64,000 nt of DNA from Neisseria perflava (GTDB lineage: Bacteria > Pseudomonadota > Gammaproteobacteria > Burkholderiales > Neisseriaceae), in NCBI RefSeq assembly GCF_019334725.1, contig NZ_CP079818.1:1-64000 (forward strand), given 5' to 3'. The stretch's first letter is position 1, and every line of letters begins with the position of its first letter. Position numbers and translations under genes: made by a program. Shown piece after piece: positions 1-7,159 of the stretch. The notes under the pieces were generated by a model, which ran no database searches, had not been told where the DNA came from, and saw only the letters and a list, made by a program, of their open reading frames with translations.

Positions 1-258
1 TTGAGCTTCAGCCACATCTTCGCCGGCGGCTACTCCGCAGGCTATTACAGCTACGCATGGGCGGAAGTTTTGAGTGCAGACGCTTACGCAGCGTTTGAAG
101 AAAGCGACGATGTGGCCGAAACCGGCCGCCGCTTCTGGAAAGAAATACTGGCCGTCGGCGGTTCGCGCAGTGCAGCCGAATCCTTCAAAGCCTTCCGCGG
201 CCGCGAACCAAGCCTGGATGCCCTGCTCCGCCACAGCGGTTTCGACAACGCAGCTTGA
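1..258 (+). CDS. prlC: Oligopeptidase A, C-terminal part (cut by window edge)
   Basis: This is the last 85 residues of an M3-family zinc oligopeptidase, a cytoplasmic enzyme that degrades short peptides, including cleaved signal peptides. The visible segment has the family's C-terminal helical signature: FSHIFAGGYSAGYYSYAWAE, then the acidic DAYAAFEE stretch and the closing RREP-like LDALLRHSGF. The HEXXH zinc site would lie upstream, outside the window. The frame is open from base 1, so the TTG at base 1 is not a real start. The reading frame ends in TGA just before a DUS hairpin terminator. The family assignment is strong; the symbol follows the usual neisserial name. Confidence 0.9.
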   Translation: MSFSHIFAGGYSAGYYSYAWAEVLSADAYAAFEESDDVAETGRRFWKEILAVGGSRSAAESFKAFRGREPSLDALLRHSGFDNAA

Positions 259-295
259 TTTGAAAATCCGCCGTTTTAATTGCTGATTCAACACC

Positions 296-330
296 AAAGG
301 CCGTCTGAAATGTTTCAGACGGCCTTTTTA
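296..330 (+). terminator. DUS-pair terminator after prlC
   Basis: Two DUS copies in inverted orientation (AAAGGCCGTCTGAAA / TTTCAGACGGCCTTT) form a hairpin with a very short loop followed by a T-run. Confidence 0.85.
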
Positions 331-1112
331 TAATCCATTCAATATGTTCAGCAAAACAAATAATAAAAAAATTCAGCCGATAAAACCACTCAGCGCAGAA
401 CGCCGCAACGATTGCCAAGCTCAATATTTTCCCAATGCGGACAAGCCGCCCATAAAAACAGGGCATGTTCCCATGCCCTATCATTTGAATTTCAGACGGC
501 CTTTCGGTTGTCAAAACTTATTAGGAACAATAAGTACACCCTGTCCCTAACAAGATTTTCGAGAAAACAGAAGTCCAGATTTCAAACTTCTATCTCCCCC
601 TACCCATCGCTAAAATTAGTTTTTGCCCTTTTTATCACCGGCATCCAAGCGCATATTGATAAATTCCATCATCAAATCTTTTTTCGTCCAGAAAAAGGTT
701 TTCATTTTTTCCAAAGAATAGATTTTCCGAATCATCGCCGGCAATCCTGCATGAACGATGGCGGCGACTTCACCATTGGTTGTTTCATTATCCATGGCGG
801 CTTTGAGGCTTAGATTGTGCGTATTCAGGTAGTTGCTAAGCTCTTCCTGACGCTGTTGCTGATTTCAAATTGTTTCATGTTTTCCGTCCATAATGTTTTT
901 ATAATTAAATAGCATAGGATTTTAACAAGTTTTTTGCATTGTGCATATATCAACTTGCATATTGTTGCGAAATTTACAATTTGGTTTTTGGGTAAAATCG
1001 CGCCTGCAACACATTGTTGTGGCGAACTAAATCAGATTGTTTTGACTATTTTATTTTGGCTCGGGCCGTATTGCGGATAAAATAATGGTTTTAGGTTTTG
1101 GGGCCGTCTGAA
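331..1112. other. Gene-poor stretch between prlC and hemJ
   Basis: Apart from the broken gene at 616-891 (minus strand), no coding region with a convincing start and composition was found. A lone DUS sits near 490-502. The segment 900-1080 is A/T-rich and probably holds the hemJ promoter, but no clear -35/-10 pair stands out. Confidence 0.5.
616..891 (-). pseudogene. Broken small gene, unknown function
   Basis: Reading the minus strand from ATG at 891 gives MDGKHETI, an in-frame TGA at 865-867, and then a clean 83-residue tail ending at TAA 616-618. The tail contains ETTNGEVAAIVHAGLPAMIR and then WTKKDLMMEF-INMRLDAGDKKGKN. A second ATG at 878 starts MKQFEISN in another frame, and a one-base shift would join it to the tail. 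A small indel or stop therefore seems to have broken a gene of about 85-90 residues. The tail has coding-like composition and a hydrophilic Lys-rich end. No family is recognised. A start further inside (for example ATG at the MDNETT position) cannot be excluded. Confidence 0.5.
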
Positions 1113-1533
1113 ATGTATTTGTGGTTTAAGCTGTTACACATATTTTTTGTGATTTCTTGGTTTGCCGGACTGTTTTATCTGCCGCGGATTTATGTGAATC
1201 TGGCGCAATTAGAGCCTGGTAGCGTGGAATATGTACGGCTGACGGATATGTCGCGCAGGCTGTACCGCTTTTATGTCGCCTTTGGGCTGGGGAACGCTGA
1301 TATTTGGCGCGGCCATCGGGTTTGTAAATAATTGGTGGGGCAACGGCTGGCTGGCGGTTAAATTATTGTGCGGCCTGCTGCTCTTGGCTTACCAGCTTTA
1401 TTGCGGTCTGCTGCTGCGCCGTTTTCAAAACGGTAGCAATGTGTATTCGCACCGCTGGTATCGGGTATTCAACGAACTCCCCGTATTGATGATGGTGGCC
1501 GCGCTTTATATGGTGGTTTTCAAGCCGTTTTAA
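1113..1533 (+). pseudogene. hemJ: Protoporphyrinogen IX oxidase HemJ, frameshifted
   Basis: HemJ is a small membrane protein that oxidises protoporphyrinogen IX to protoporphyrin IX late in heme synthesis. The first frame (ATG 1113) gives MYLWFKLLHIFFVISWFAGL, which holds the conserved N-terminal His, and runs to RRLYRF. The family continuation MSPLGWGTLIFGAAIGF lies in the next frame, starting at 1273, and runs to a normal end (MVVFKPF, TAA 1531-1533). The join is at a run of four T (1269-1272), where one extra T shifts the frame. Removing it restores an intact protein of about 139 residues with four membrane helices. This is either a real inactivation or an error in the assembly. A DUS (GGGCCGTCTGAA) abuts the start codon. 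Confidence 0.8.
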
Positions 1534-1571
1534 TCTTCAGACGGCCTGTTTGGTAAATAAGGAAAGAATTC

Positions 1572-2042
1572 ATGACGGTCGAAATCGAACGCCGCTTTTT
1601 GCTGGCGGATGACAGTTGGCGCGAAGCGGCAAGCGAGCCGCTGGTGTTGCAACAGGGCTATTTGAGCGTGGAAAAAGAGCGCACCATCCGCGTGCGGATT
1701 ATCGGTTCGCAAGCATGGCTGACCCTGAAAGGCTATATTTCCGACATGACGCGCAGCGAGTTTGAATACGAAATCCCGTTGGCTCACGCGCAAGCAATGA
1801 TGGCGGACATGTGCCCGTTTAAAATGGAAAAATACCGCTATCGGGTCGAATTTGAAGGCTTTGTATATGAAATCGATGAATATTTCGGCGACAATGCACC
1901 ATTGATTGTGGCGGAAATTGAATTGCCGTCTGAAGATACCGAGTTCCCCAAACCGTCTTGGCTGGGTCAGGAAATCACGTCAGACGGGAAATTCACCAAT
2001 GCGTATCTGAGCAAACATCCGTATTCGTCTTGGACGGAATAA
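1572..2042 (+). CDS. CYTH-domain (triphosphate tunnel) protein
   Basis: A protein of 156 residues filling a single CYTH domain. The N-terminal EIERRF matches the ExExR/K motif that binds triphosphate and metal in the tunnel fold. Charged beta strands follow (RTIRVRI, WLTLKGY, EFEYEIP, RYRVEFEGFVYEIDEYFG, LIVAEIELPSED), ending in FTNAYLSKHPY. Family members hydrolyse inorganic tripolyphosphate or similar substrates; class IV adenylate cyclase activity is also known in the fold. The stand-alone neisserial type is probably a triphosphatase, but the substrate is inferred. It lies 38 bases after hemJ with a DUS in the gap, and an AAGGAA ribosome site precedes the ATG. Confidence 0.88.
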   Translation: MTVEIERRFLLADDSWREAASEPLVLQQGYLSVEKERTIRVRIIGSQAWLTLKGYISDMTRSEFEYEIPLAHAQAMMADMCPFKMEKYRYRVEFEGFVYEIDEYFGDNAPLIVAEIELPSEDTEFPKPSWLGQEITSDGKFTNAYLSKHPYSSWTE

Positions 2043-2066
2043 GGGCGACAACCTCTCTGCACATAC

Positions 2067-2098
2067 AAAAAAGGCATGTATCGAACATGCCTTTTTTC
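2067..2098 (+). terminator. Rho-independent terminator
   Basis: Hairpin AAGGCATGT-ATCGA-ACATGCCTT with A-run before and T-run after; not DUS-based. It can serve the CYTH gene and possibly ubiG from the other side. Confidence 0.85.
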
Positions 2099-2199
2099 TT
2101 TTCAGACGGCCTGATTTGCCTTACCGATATTTGAATCAAGTTGCTTTCGACATACCGTTTCAAATATCGGGCTAGCCCGTGTGCTTTATCCGTGTAACC

Positions 2200-2913
2200 T
2201 TACGCCGGACGACAGGTCACCATATAGTTAACCTCGGTCGAGTCGCACAAGGAATAACGGCCGCTCAACAAATTATAGGTCATGCCCTTGCTGCCGACGG
2301 TATCCAATCCGGCTTGGCGGCACATGCGCGCGAGTTCTGCCGGCGTGATGAATTTTTTCCAGTCGTGCGTGCCTTTGGGGACGAATTTCAACAGATATTC
2401 TGCGCCGACAATCAGATGCAGATAAGATTTGGGATTGCGGTTGATGGTGGAGAAAAACACCATGCCGTCGGGTTTGACCAGTTTCGCGCAGGCTTGAACG
2501 ATGGCAGACGGATCGGGAACGTGTTCCATCATTTCCATACACGTTACCACGTCAAAGCTGTGCGGCTCTTCGGCAGCGAGGTCTTCGACGCGGATGCAGC
2601 GGTAATCAATATTGGCAACGTGTTGGCTGGCCGCATGGGCAGCGGCGGTTTGCAGGGATTTTTCCGCCATATCGATGCCGGTAACGTGTTCTGCGCCGCG
2701 TTTGGCCATGCTCTCCGACAAAATACCGCCGCCACAGCCTACATCCAGCACGCGTTTGCCTGCCAATCCGGCATAGCCGTCGATATAGTCGAGGCGTAAG
2801 GGGTTGATGTCATGCAGGGGCTTGAATTCGCCGTTTTTATCCCACCATTTGTCGGCGATTTGGCTGAACTTGGCGATTTCGCCGGCATCTACGTTGTCGT
2901 GTTGATTGCTCAT
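2200..2913 (-). CDS. ubiG: Ubiquinone biosynthesis O-methyltransferase
   Basis: UbiG carries out both O-methylations in ubiquinone synthesis, using S-adenosylmethionine. The 237-residue product shows the Rossmann methyltransferase motifs in order: VLDVGCGGGILSE (motif I, about residue 55), VTGIDMAEKSL, DVVTCMEMMEHVPDP (the acidic motif with the UbiG-type MEHV), and LVKPDGMVFFSTINRNPKSY. The start was set at ATG 2913 because AGGAG lies about 7 bases upstream. An ATG 15 bases further up would place that site inside the gene. It is a single-gene unit on the minus strand. Confidence 0.95.
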   Translation of the reverse strand: MSNQHDNVDAGEIAKFSQIADKWWDKNGEFKPLHDINPLRLDYIDGYAGLAGKRVLDVGCGGGILSESMAKRGAEHVTGIDMAEKSLQTAAAHAASQHVANIDYRCIRVEDLAAEEPHSFDVVTCMEMMEHVPDPSAIVQACAKLVKPDGMVFFSTINRNPKSYLHLIVGAEYLLKFVPKGTHDWKKFITPAELARMCRQAGLDTVGSKGMTYNLLSGRYSLCDSTEVNYMVTCRPA

Positions 2914-3031
2914 GGTTTGCTCCTGCATAAAATCATTCGCCTGATTTTAGCCGATTGTGCTTCAAAATAAAATGTTTCAGACGGCCTTTGCCTGTTTATC
3001 GGCCCTATTTCAACTTTCATCCGCCTGCCCA

Positions 3032-3061
3032 TAAAAAACGCACCTTGTAACAAGGTGCGTT
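3032..3061 (-). terminator. Terminator after the cytochrome c gene
   Basis: Hairpin ACGCACCTTG-TAA-CAAGGTGCGT. Read on the minus strand it is followed by a T-run (the A-run 3032-3037 on plus). Confidence 0.85.
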
Positions 3062-3075
3062 TCAATCTGCATGAT

Positions 3076-3609
3076 TTAGAATTTAGCGCCGGATTCGTTG
3101 GCCATGTAGTCAACTGCGGCTTTCACTTCGTCGTCGCTTAAGCTGCCGTTGCCGCCTTTGGCAGGCATGGAATTGAAGCCTTCGAGGGCGTGTTTGTGCA
3201 AGGTGTCTTTGCCTTGTTTAATGCGAGGCGCCCAGTCTTCTTTTTTGCCTACAGCCGGAGCGCCGGGAATCAAGCCGCCGTGGCACGCTTTACAGTTCGC
3301 TTCAAAAACAGCTTTGCCGTCCACTTTGGCGGATTCGGCAGGCTTGGCTTCAGCGGCAGGTGCTTCGGCTTTCTCTTCGGGCTTGGCGGCTTCTTCAGGC
3401 TTGGCAGCTTCCTCTGCTTTGCTGGCAGCGGCTTCAACCTTATCGGCAGCTTCTTGAGCGGCAGATGCAGTCGTATCGGCAGCAGAAGCGGCTTCGTTTT
3501 TCACTTCAGATGCAACGGCTTGAGCAGCCTCTTGTGTCTCCTGTTTAGCCTCTTGGGAACAAGCTGTCAAACCAGCCATCATCATTGCGGCAATCAGTAA
3601 TTTGTTCAT
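3076..3609 (-). CDS. Lipid-anchored c5-type cytochrome (single heme)
   Basis: A 177-residue lipoprotein. The signal sequence ends in the lipobox GLTAC at about residue 18. An Ala/Glu/Lys-rich spacer of about 80 residues follows, then one cytochrome domain with the heme site CKACHGG and a distal Met in FNSMPAKGG. The domain (DWAPRIKQGKDTLHKHALEG to MANESGAKF) closely resembles the C-terminal domain of the neisserial diheme cytochrome c5 (CycB), which passes electrons from the bc1 complex to the cbb3 oxidase. This protein probably does a similar job, with the flexible arm letting the heme reach across the periplasm. It is not called cycB because only one heme domain and a lipid anchor are present. 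Confidence 0.85.
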   Translation of the reverse strand: MNKLLIAAMMMAGLTACSQEAKQETQEAAQAVASEVKNEAASAADTTASAAQEAADKVEAAASKAEEAAKPEEAAKPEEKAEAPAAEAKPAESAKVDGKAVFEANCKACHGGLIPGAPAVGKKEDWAPRIKQGKDTLHKHALEGFNSMPAKGGNGSLSDDEVKAAVDYMANESGAKF

Positions 3610-4072
3610 GTTCTGTCTTTCCTTAATTTTATTTAAATCACTGTTTTATATAAACAGCTCAAAAATTCTAACACAGAAACTAATACTTTCGACCTACACT
3701 ATAATAAATATTGGTATAAATCAGATTTTGTCGCAAAAACTGAAAAACATATTGACACCACCTCTCTACTCGGATAGAAATTCACCCCATTTGTCATGAA
3801 GCGCGATAACTTTCATTTTATTGTTCAAACAGTTACTCATTTTATTTTCAAAGTTTCTTTTAGAATTCAACTTTTTACAAGCTTTCCAGATAATACCATA
3901 AGCATTAAACCGCCTCTTATCCTAAAAAGGCCGTCTGAACCCCAATCAGGTTTCAGACGGCCTGTTTGAATCATGTTAATAAACATTTGCCGCTTGGCCA
4001 TGCAAAAGACACCGGCGGGCTTACTTGTTTATAGAGTTTTTCATATTCCGACTACGATTTAATCCAATGCCA
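3610..4072. other. A/T-rich intergenic region
   Basis: No gene is supported here. It should hold the promoter of the cytochrome gene (minus strand, near 3640-3720). A DUS hairpin lies at 3924-3966 and nothing else was recognised. Confidence 0.6.
3924..3966 (-). terminator. DUS-pair terminator after the LysR / GIY-YIG genes
   Basis: Inverted DUS pair with a 9-base loop. On the minus strand it is followed by a T-run (AAAAA at 3924 on plus). Confidence 0.7.
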
Positions 4073-4345
4073 TTAGCCTTTTGCCAAGGTTTCAGCTTCA
4101 GTCCACAATCCCCGCTTCTGCTCCGCCGTCAATTTCTTAATCCCGATTTCCCGTTTCAGCGCCTCACTTTTAGTCAGGCCGTCTGAAACGATGTGCATCT
4201 CGACAGGCTTGTTCAAACGCGTGTATTTTGCGCCTTTTCCTGACAAGTGCGCCGCAAACCGCTCTTGCGGACGGTTGCTGATGCCGCAATAAAACGCGCC
4301 GTTTTCGCACAAAATCAGATAAACACACCAATTTTCCGCGTTCAT
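4073..4345 (-). CDS. GIY-YIG nuclease-superfamily protein (UPF0213 type)
   Basis: A 90-residue protein made of one GIY-YIG domain: CVYLILCENGAFYCGISNRP (the degenerate GIY...YIG strands), then the conserved Arg/His helix QERFAAHLSGKGAKYTR and the Glu of SEALKREIGIKKLT. Stand-alone members of this type are small putative endonucleases whose role is not settled. The start overlaps the stop of the upstream LysR gene in an ATGA (4342-4345), so the two are probably translationally coupled. Confidence 0.87.
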   Translation of the reverse strand: MNAENWCVYLILCENGAFYCGISNRPQERFAAHLSGKGAKYTRLNKPVEMHIVSDGLTKSEALKREIGIKKLTAEQKRGLWTEAETLAKG

Positions 4346-5232
4346 AAATCCCCTTCCTTGGCAAAACTCTCGGTAAAAATGCGCACGGTGGCTTCGGTTT
4401 TGGCAGACTGCACACGATAAGGTGTGACCAAATAAAGGCTGACCGGCGGCAATGTCCATTCGGGTAAAACGCTTTTCAGACGGCCTTGGGCAATTTTCTC
4501 CCGAACTTCGCCGCCCACTTGCAACGACAACCCGAAACCGCTTTCGGTCAGGCTGCACACGGCGGCAAGATGCGTACAGGCAATGCTGTCGGCAATATCG
4601 AGAAAATAGTTTTCTTCACCATTTTGCAAGGTCGTGCGGACAGGTAAAAAATGCAGCCAGCGGTACGCATGAAGCTGCGCGGGATGGGTAATGGGCGGAT
4701 GCCGGTCGAGATAATCAGGAGCGGCGCAAATGATGTACGGCCAAGTTACGAGATGGCGCGCAACCAAGTTGGGATCATCCAAAGCCCGGTCGCCGCCGCG
4801 TATGGCGATGTCGGTCTGATTGTGTTGCAGGTCGTCCAAAGTATCGCTGAAATTAAGGACGGGACGGATTTTTGGGAACTCGGTTTGCAATCGCGAAAAG
4901 GCCGTCTGAAAAGCGCGGGATTCAATAACTGTAGAAGTCAGGGAAATCCGCAATTCACCGACGGGTTCGGTTTTCAGATTGTCGATAACGGTGCGCGTAT
5001 CGGACAAGGTAGCGGCGAGGCGGCGGCAGTATTCGCCCAAGGCACGGCCGGCATCGGTCGGCGCAAGACTGCGCGTGCTGCGGTTTAACAGCTTGATGCC
5101 GTGCAGGGTTTCGAGGCGGTTGATGTGCTGGCTGACCGCCGACGGCGTCATGCCCAGCGCGACAGCGGCGGCGTTCATGCTGCCGTGTTCGAGGACGGCG
5201 GCGAAAACGAGCAGGGGTTTGATGTCTTGCAT
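4342..5232 (-). CDS. LysR-family transcriptional regulator
   Basis: A 296-residue regulator. The winged helix-turn-helix occupies about residues 1-60 (MNAAAVALGMTPSAVSQHIN, then RLETLHGIKLLNRSTRSLAPTDAG). The periplasmic-binding-protein-like effector domain begins at GELRISLTSTVIES. The gene is divergent from the oxidoreductase at 5352, with a 119-base shared gap, the usual layout in which a LysR protein controls its neighbour. The inducer is unknown. A DUS lies inside the coding region near 4900, and another in the divergent gap at about 5294-5305. Confidence 0.92.
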   Translation of the reverse strand: MQDIKPLLVFAAVLEHGSMNAAAVALGMTPSAVSQHINRLETLHGIKLLNRSTRSLAPTDAGRALGEYCRRLAATLSDTRTVIDNLKTEPVGELRISLTSTVIESRAFQTAFSRLQTEFPKIRPVLNFSDTLDDLQHNQTDIAIRGGDRALDDPNLVARHLVTWPYIICAAPDYLDRHPPITHPAQLHAYRWLHFLPVRTTLQNGEENYFLDIADSIACTHLAAVCSLTESGFGLSLQVGGEVREKIAQGRLKSVLPEWTLPPVSLYLVTPYRVQSAKTEATVRIFTESFAKEGDL

Positions 5233-5351
5233 TTCGACTGATTATGTAGTTCAACTTCACAATCATAACAGCAAAACAGGGATTATCAAGCGTTTCAGAC
5301 GGCCTTACAATGCACTCATCTAATCAATCACATCCCCACAAGGAGTCAAAT

Positions 5352-6008
5352 ATGAAAATCGCAGTCATCGGTGCAACAGGTTATGTCGGCAACGCAGTCG
5401 TGCAAGAACTGGCAGGCCGCGGTCATGAAGTAACCGCTTTCGCCCGCAATGCAGACAAAGTGTTCCAAGCGCAAAATGTTGCCGCTGTCTCCGCAGATGT
5501 TAACGCGGCGGACTTCGCCGACAAGCTGGCAGGCTTTGACGCCGTGGTCAGCGCGTTCAATCCCGGCTGGACCAATCCCAACATCGGCGCGGATTTTACA
5601 CGCGGCGCAAACAACATCGTCGAAGCGGCAAAAGCGGCGCAAGTGCCGTATCTCTTGATTGTCGGCGGCGCAGGCAGCCTGTATGTGGCACCCGGTTTGC
5701 AAGTTATCGATACGCCCGACTTCCCGAAAGAAATTTTCGACGGCGCCAATGCCGCACGCCATCTCTTGGCAGAACTCCTGCCGCGCCGCGATGTGAACTG
5801 GTCTTTCGTTTCCCCTCCGGCACGACTGGGCGCGGACGGCGGTTTCAGCGAAGACAAAACCGGCAAATACCGCTTGGGCAAAGACGATTTGCTGATGGAC
5901 GGTGAAATTCCGGCAGGCATCAGCGTGGCCGATTTGGCAGTCGCCATCGCCGACGATGCGGAAAACAAAGCGCATTTGTTTGAACGCTTTACTGTCGCCG
6001 CCGTTTAA
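5352..6008 (+). CDS. NAD(P)-binding Rossmann-fold oxidoreductase (atypical SDR)
   Basis: A 218-residue protein. The N-terminal dinucleotide site MKIAVIGATGYVGNAVVQEL follows the GxxGxxG pattern of atypical short-chain dehydrogenases (YwnB / BVR-B-like). Later features are VVSAFNPGW, YLLIVGGAGSLY and WSFVSPPARLGADG. Such proteins reduce quinones or flavins, or act as NAD(P)-dependent sensors; the substrate cannot be read from sequence. The start was set at ATG 5352 because AAGGAG sits 7-8 bases upstream. The gene is divergent from the LysR regulator, its likely controller. Confidence 0.88.
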   Translation: MKIAVIGATGYVGNAVVQELAGRGHEVTAFARNADKVFQAQNVAAVSADVNAADFADKLAGFDAVVSAFNPGWTNPNIGADFTRGANNIVEAAKAAQVPYLLIVGGAGSLYVAPGLQVIDTPDFPKEIFDGANAARHLLAELLPRRDVNWSFVSPPARLGADGGFSEDKTGKYRLGKDDLLMDGEIPAGISVADLAVAIADDAENKAHLFERFTVAAV

Positions 6009-6020
6009 TCATCTTAATTT

Positions 6021-6058
6021 AAAGGCCGTCTGAAACCCAAAGTTTCAGACGGCCTTTT
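6021..6058 (+). terminator. DUS-pair terminator after the oxidoreductase
   Basis: Inverted DUS pair with loop CCCAAAG and a T-run. Its 3' half (6033-6058) recurs exactly at 7093-7118, on the other side of the PH/XRE gene pair. Confidence 0.85.
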
Positions 6059-6245
6059 CATATTCGGATTGATAGAAATAAATATTTAATTACAATTTTG
6101 CTATAGCAAACATAACTAACTTCCGATATTTCAAGGCTTCCAACCTCGTCAGTCCCACCTGCGCGGAAATGACGGCAATAGGTATTGCGTATCGAAAATA
6201 AAGTAATTGGGCTATATAAAACAAAAACCACCGTTTCCACCCACC

Positions 6246-6701
6246 TCAAACGGCAGGCGGTTTTAATTCAATTTGATTTTTCGAGCCACCACCAATTTCG
6301 TTATCTATAAAATCATTGAATTGTTGACGGAACTCCATTGGTCGTGCGATATAAGGAATCGGAGCATGACTGCCGCCCGTCCCTCTGACCACTACGGAGC
6401 CATAATTGAAAATCCTGCCCCAAAAACCTTGATTTACCGAAATACTTTCGATACGGTTGATATTTATCTCAATTGTTTGCCGGCGGATAAAGCCAAACTT
6501 AGCGATAACCCTTTTGTTAGTTAAAGCAAGCTCGGTTGTCATTACATTCAATACCGCGAACACTATAAATACGATACCGATTACCCACATCAACAGCAGG
6601 ATACCGAAAAAAATCCTCCAGAATTGGGAAAACCACGATACTTGCGCTTTATAAACAATACGTTCACCTCGCCCTAAAGAGCTTTCAATATAACTTGTCA
6701 T
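6246..6701 (-). CDS. Membrane protein with bacterial PH domain
   Basis: A 151-residue protein. Two adjacent hydrophobic segments (SQFWRIFFGILLLMWVIGIV and FIVFAVLNVM) form an N-terminal hairpin. A YdbT/bPH2-type domain follows: ELALTNKRVIAKFGFIRRQT (the family's TNKRV strand), EININRIESISVNQGFWGRI and YGSVVVRGTGGSH. These domains occur in small membrane proteins of unknown cellular role. The gene is more A/T-rich than its neighbours and diverges from the XRE regulator; the pair is bracketed by matching DUS hairpins. The product is confident, the function is not. Confidence 0.85.
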   Translation of the reverse strand: MTSYIESSLGRGERIVYKAQVSWFSQFWRIFFGILLLMWVIGIVFIVFAVLNVMTTELALTNKRVIAKFGFIRRQTIEININRIESISVNQGFWGRIFNYGSVVVRGTGGSHAPIPYIARPMEFRQQFNDFIDNEIGGGSKNQIELKPPAV

Positions 6702-6735
6702 TTAACATTCTCCACATTAGGTATTTTCCAAAAAT

Positions 6736-6751
6736 ACGGATTATAATCCGT
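6736..6751. promoter_or_regulatory. Perfect 16-base palindrome over a TATAAT box
   Basis: ACGGATTATAATCCGT is its own reverse complement and contains the -10-like TATAAT at 6742-6747. It lies in the divergent PH/XRE gap, 53 bases before the XRE ATG, where an operator for a dimeric regulator would be expected. The matching -35 is weak. The sequence is direct; binding is inferred. Confidence 0.65.
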
Positions 6752-6780
6752 GGATAAATAGGCGTCAAAATTGGATATTT

Positions 6781-6804
6781 TGAGATTTGTGAAGACAAAT
6801 CTCA
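6781..6804 (+). promoter_or_regulatory. 10-bp perfect inverted repeat abutting the XRE start codon
   Basis: TGAGATTTGT and ACAAATCTCA are exact complements separated by GAAG, and the last base is the A of ATG 6804. In DNA this could be a second operator; in mRNA it would form a hairpin that hides the ribosome site and start codon. Either would make the gene self-limiting. Confidence 0.65.
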
Positions 6805-7034
6805 TGAGTAAAATCAGTGTTTTGATAGGTATAAAAATCCGAGAAATCCGCAAACAGTCCAATATCAACCAAGAAAGCTTAGCCTTACTTGCCGATATAG
6901 ACAGAAGCTATATGGGTAGAATAGAAAGGGGGGAGGTCAACATAACGGTTGATAAACTATATCAACTGTCTTCTGCTTTAAACTGTTCCGTACACGACTT
7001 ACTACCGGATGATTTGGAAATTAAAAATACCTGA
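6804..7034 (+). CDS. XRE-family helix-turn-helix regulator
   Basis: A 76-residue protein that is essentially one Cro/C1 domain: IGIKIREIRKQSNINQESLA, then LLADIDRSYMGRIERGEVNI (recognition helix) and TVDKLYQLSSALNCSVHDLLP. Size and style resemble controller proteins of restriction-modification systems and solo autoregulators, but no restriction or methyltransferase gene is nearby. The start was taken as ATG 6804 (MSKISVLIG). An in-frame TTG at 6771 would add 11 residues and run through the inverted repeat. It probably controls itself and the divergent PH-domain gene through the palindromes in the gap. Confidence 0.88.
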   Translation: MSKISVLIGIKIREIRKQSNINQESLALLADIDRSYMGRIERGEVNITVDKLYQLSSALNCSVHDLLPDDLEIKNT

Positions 7035-7070
7035 ACCGTTTAAGTAGTCCGCCCACATTGCCAATCTGCT

Positions 7071-7118
7071 AAAAAGGTCGTCTGAAACCCCAAAACCCAA
7101 AGTTTCAGACGGCCTTTT
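7071..7118 (+). terminator. DUS-pair terminator after the XRE gene
   Basis: Inverted DUS pair. The left copy is the variant AGGTCGTCTGAA (7075-7086), so the stem has a G-T pair. A T-run follows directly in front of the mnmE -10 box. Confidence 0.75.
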
Positions 7119-7120
7119 GC

Positions 7121-7126
7121 TATAAT
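7121..7126 (+). promoter_or_regulatory. mnmE -10 box
   Basis: TATAAT lies 33 bases before the mnmE ATG, immediately after the DUS hairpin T-run. No good -35 was found; the hairpin overlaps that position. Confidence 0.5.
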
Positions 7127-7159
7127 ACGCACATTAAATTTACCTATACGCGAGTTCTC

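Noticed and set aside
412..813. 133-residue plus-strand ORF near the window start
   Set aside because: Overlaps the coding-like minus-strand remnant and has no ribosome site.
3190..3600. Open frames antisense to the cytochrome lipoprotein
   Set aside because: Produced by the repetitive Ala/Glu codons of the real gene.
6771..7034. Longer XRE protein from TTG 6771
   Set aside because: It would translate the perfect inverted repeat, lacks a ribosome site, and adds residues unlike the family.
6736..7034. Restriction-modification system around the XRE regulator
   Set aside because: No methyltransferase or endonuclease gene lies nearby; the GIY-YIG protein at 4073 belongs to another unit.
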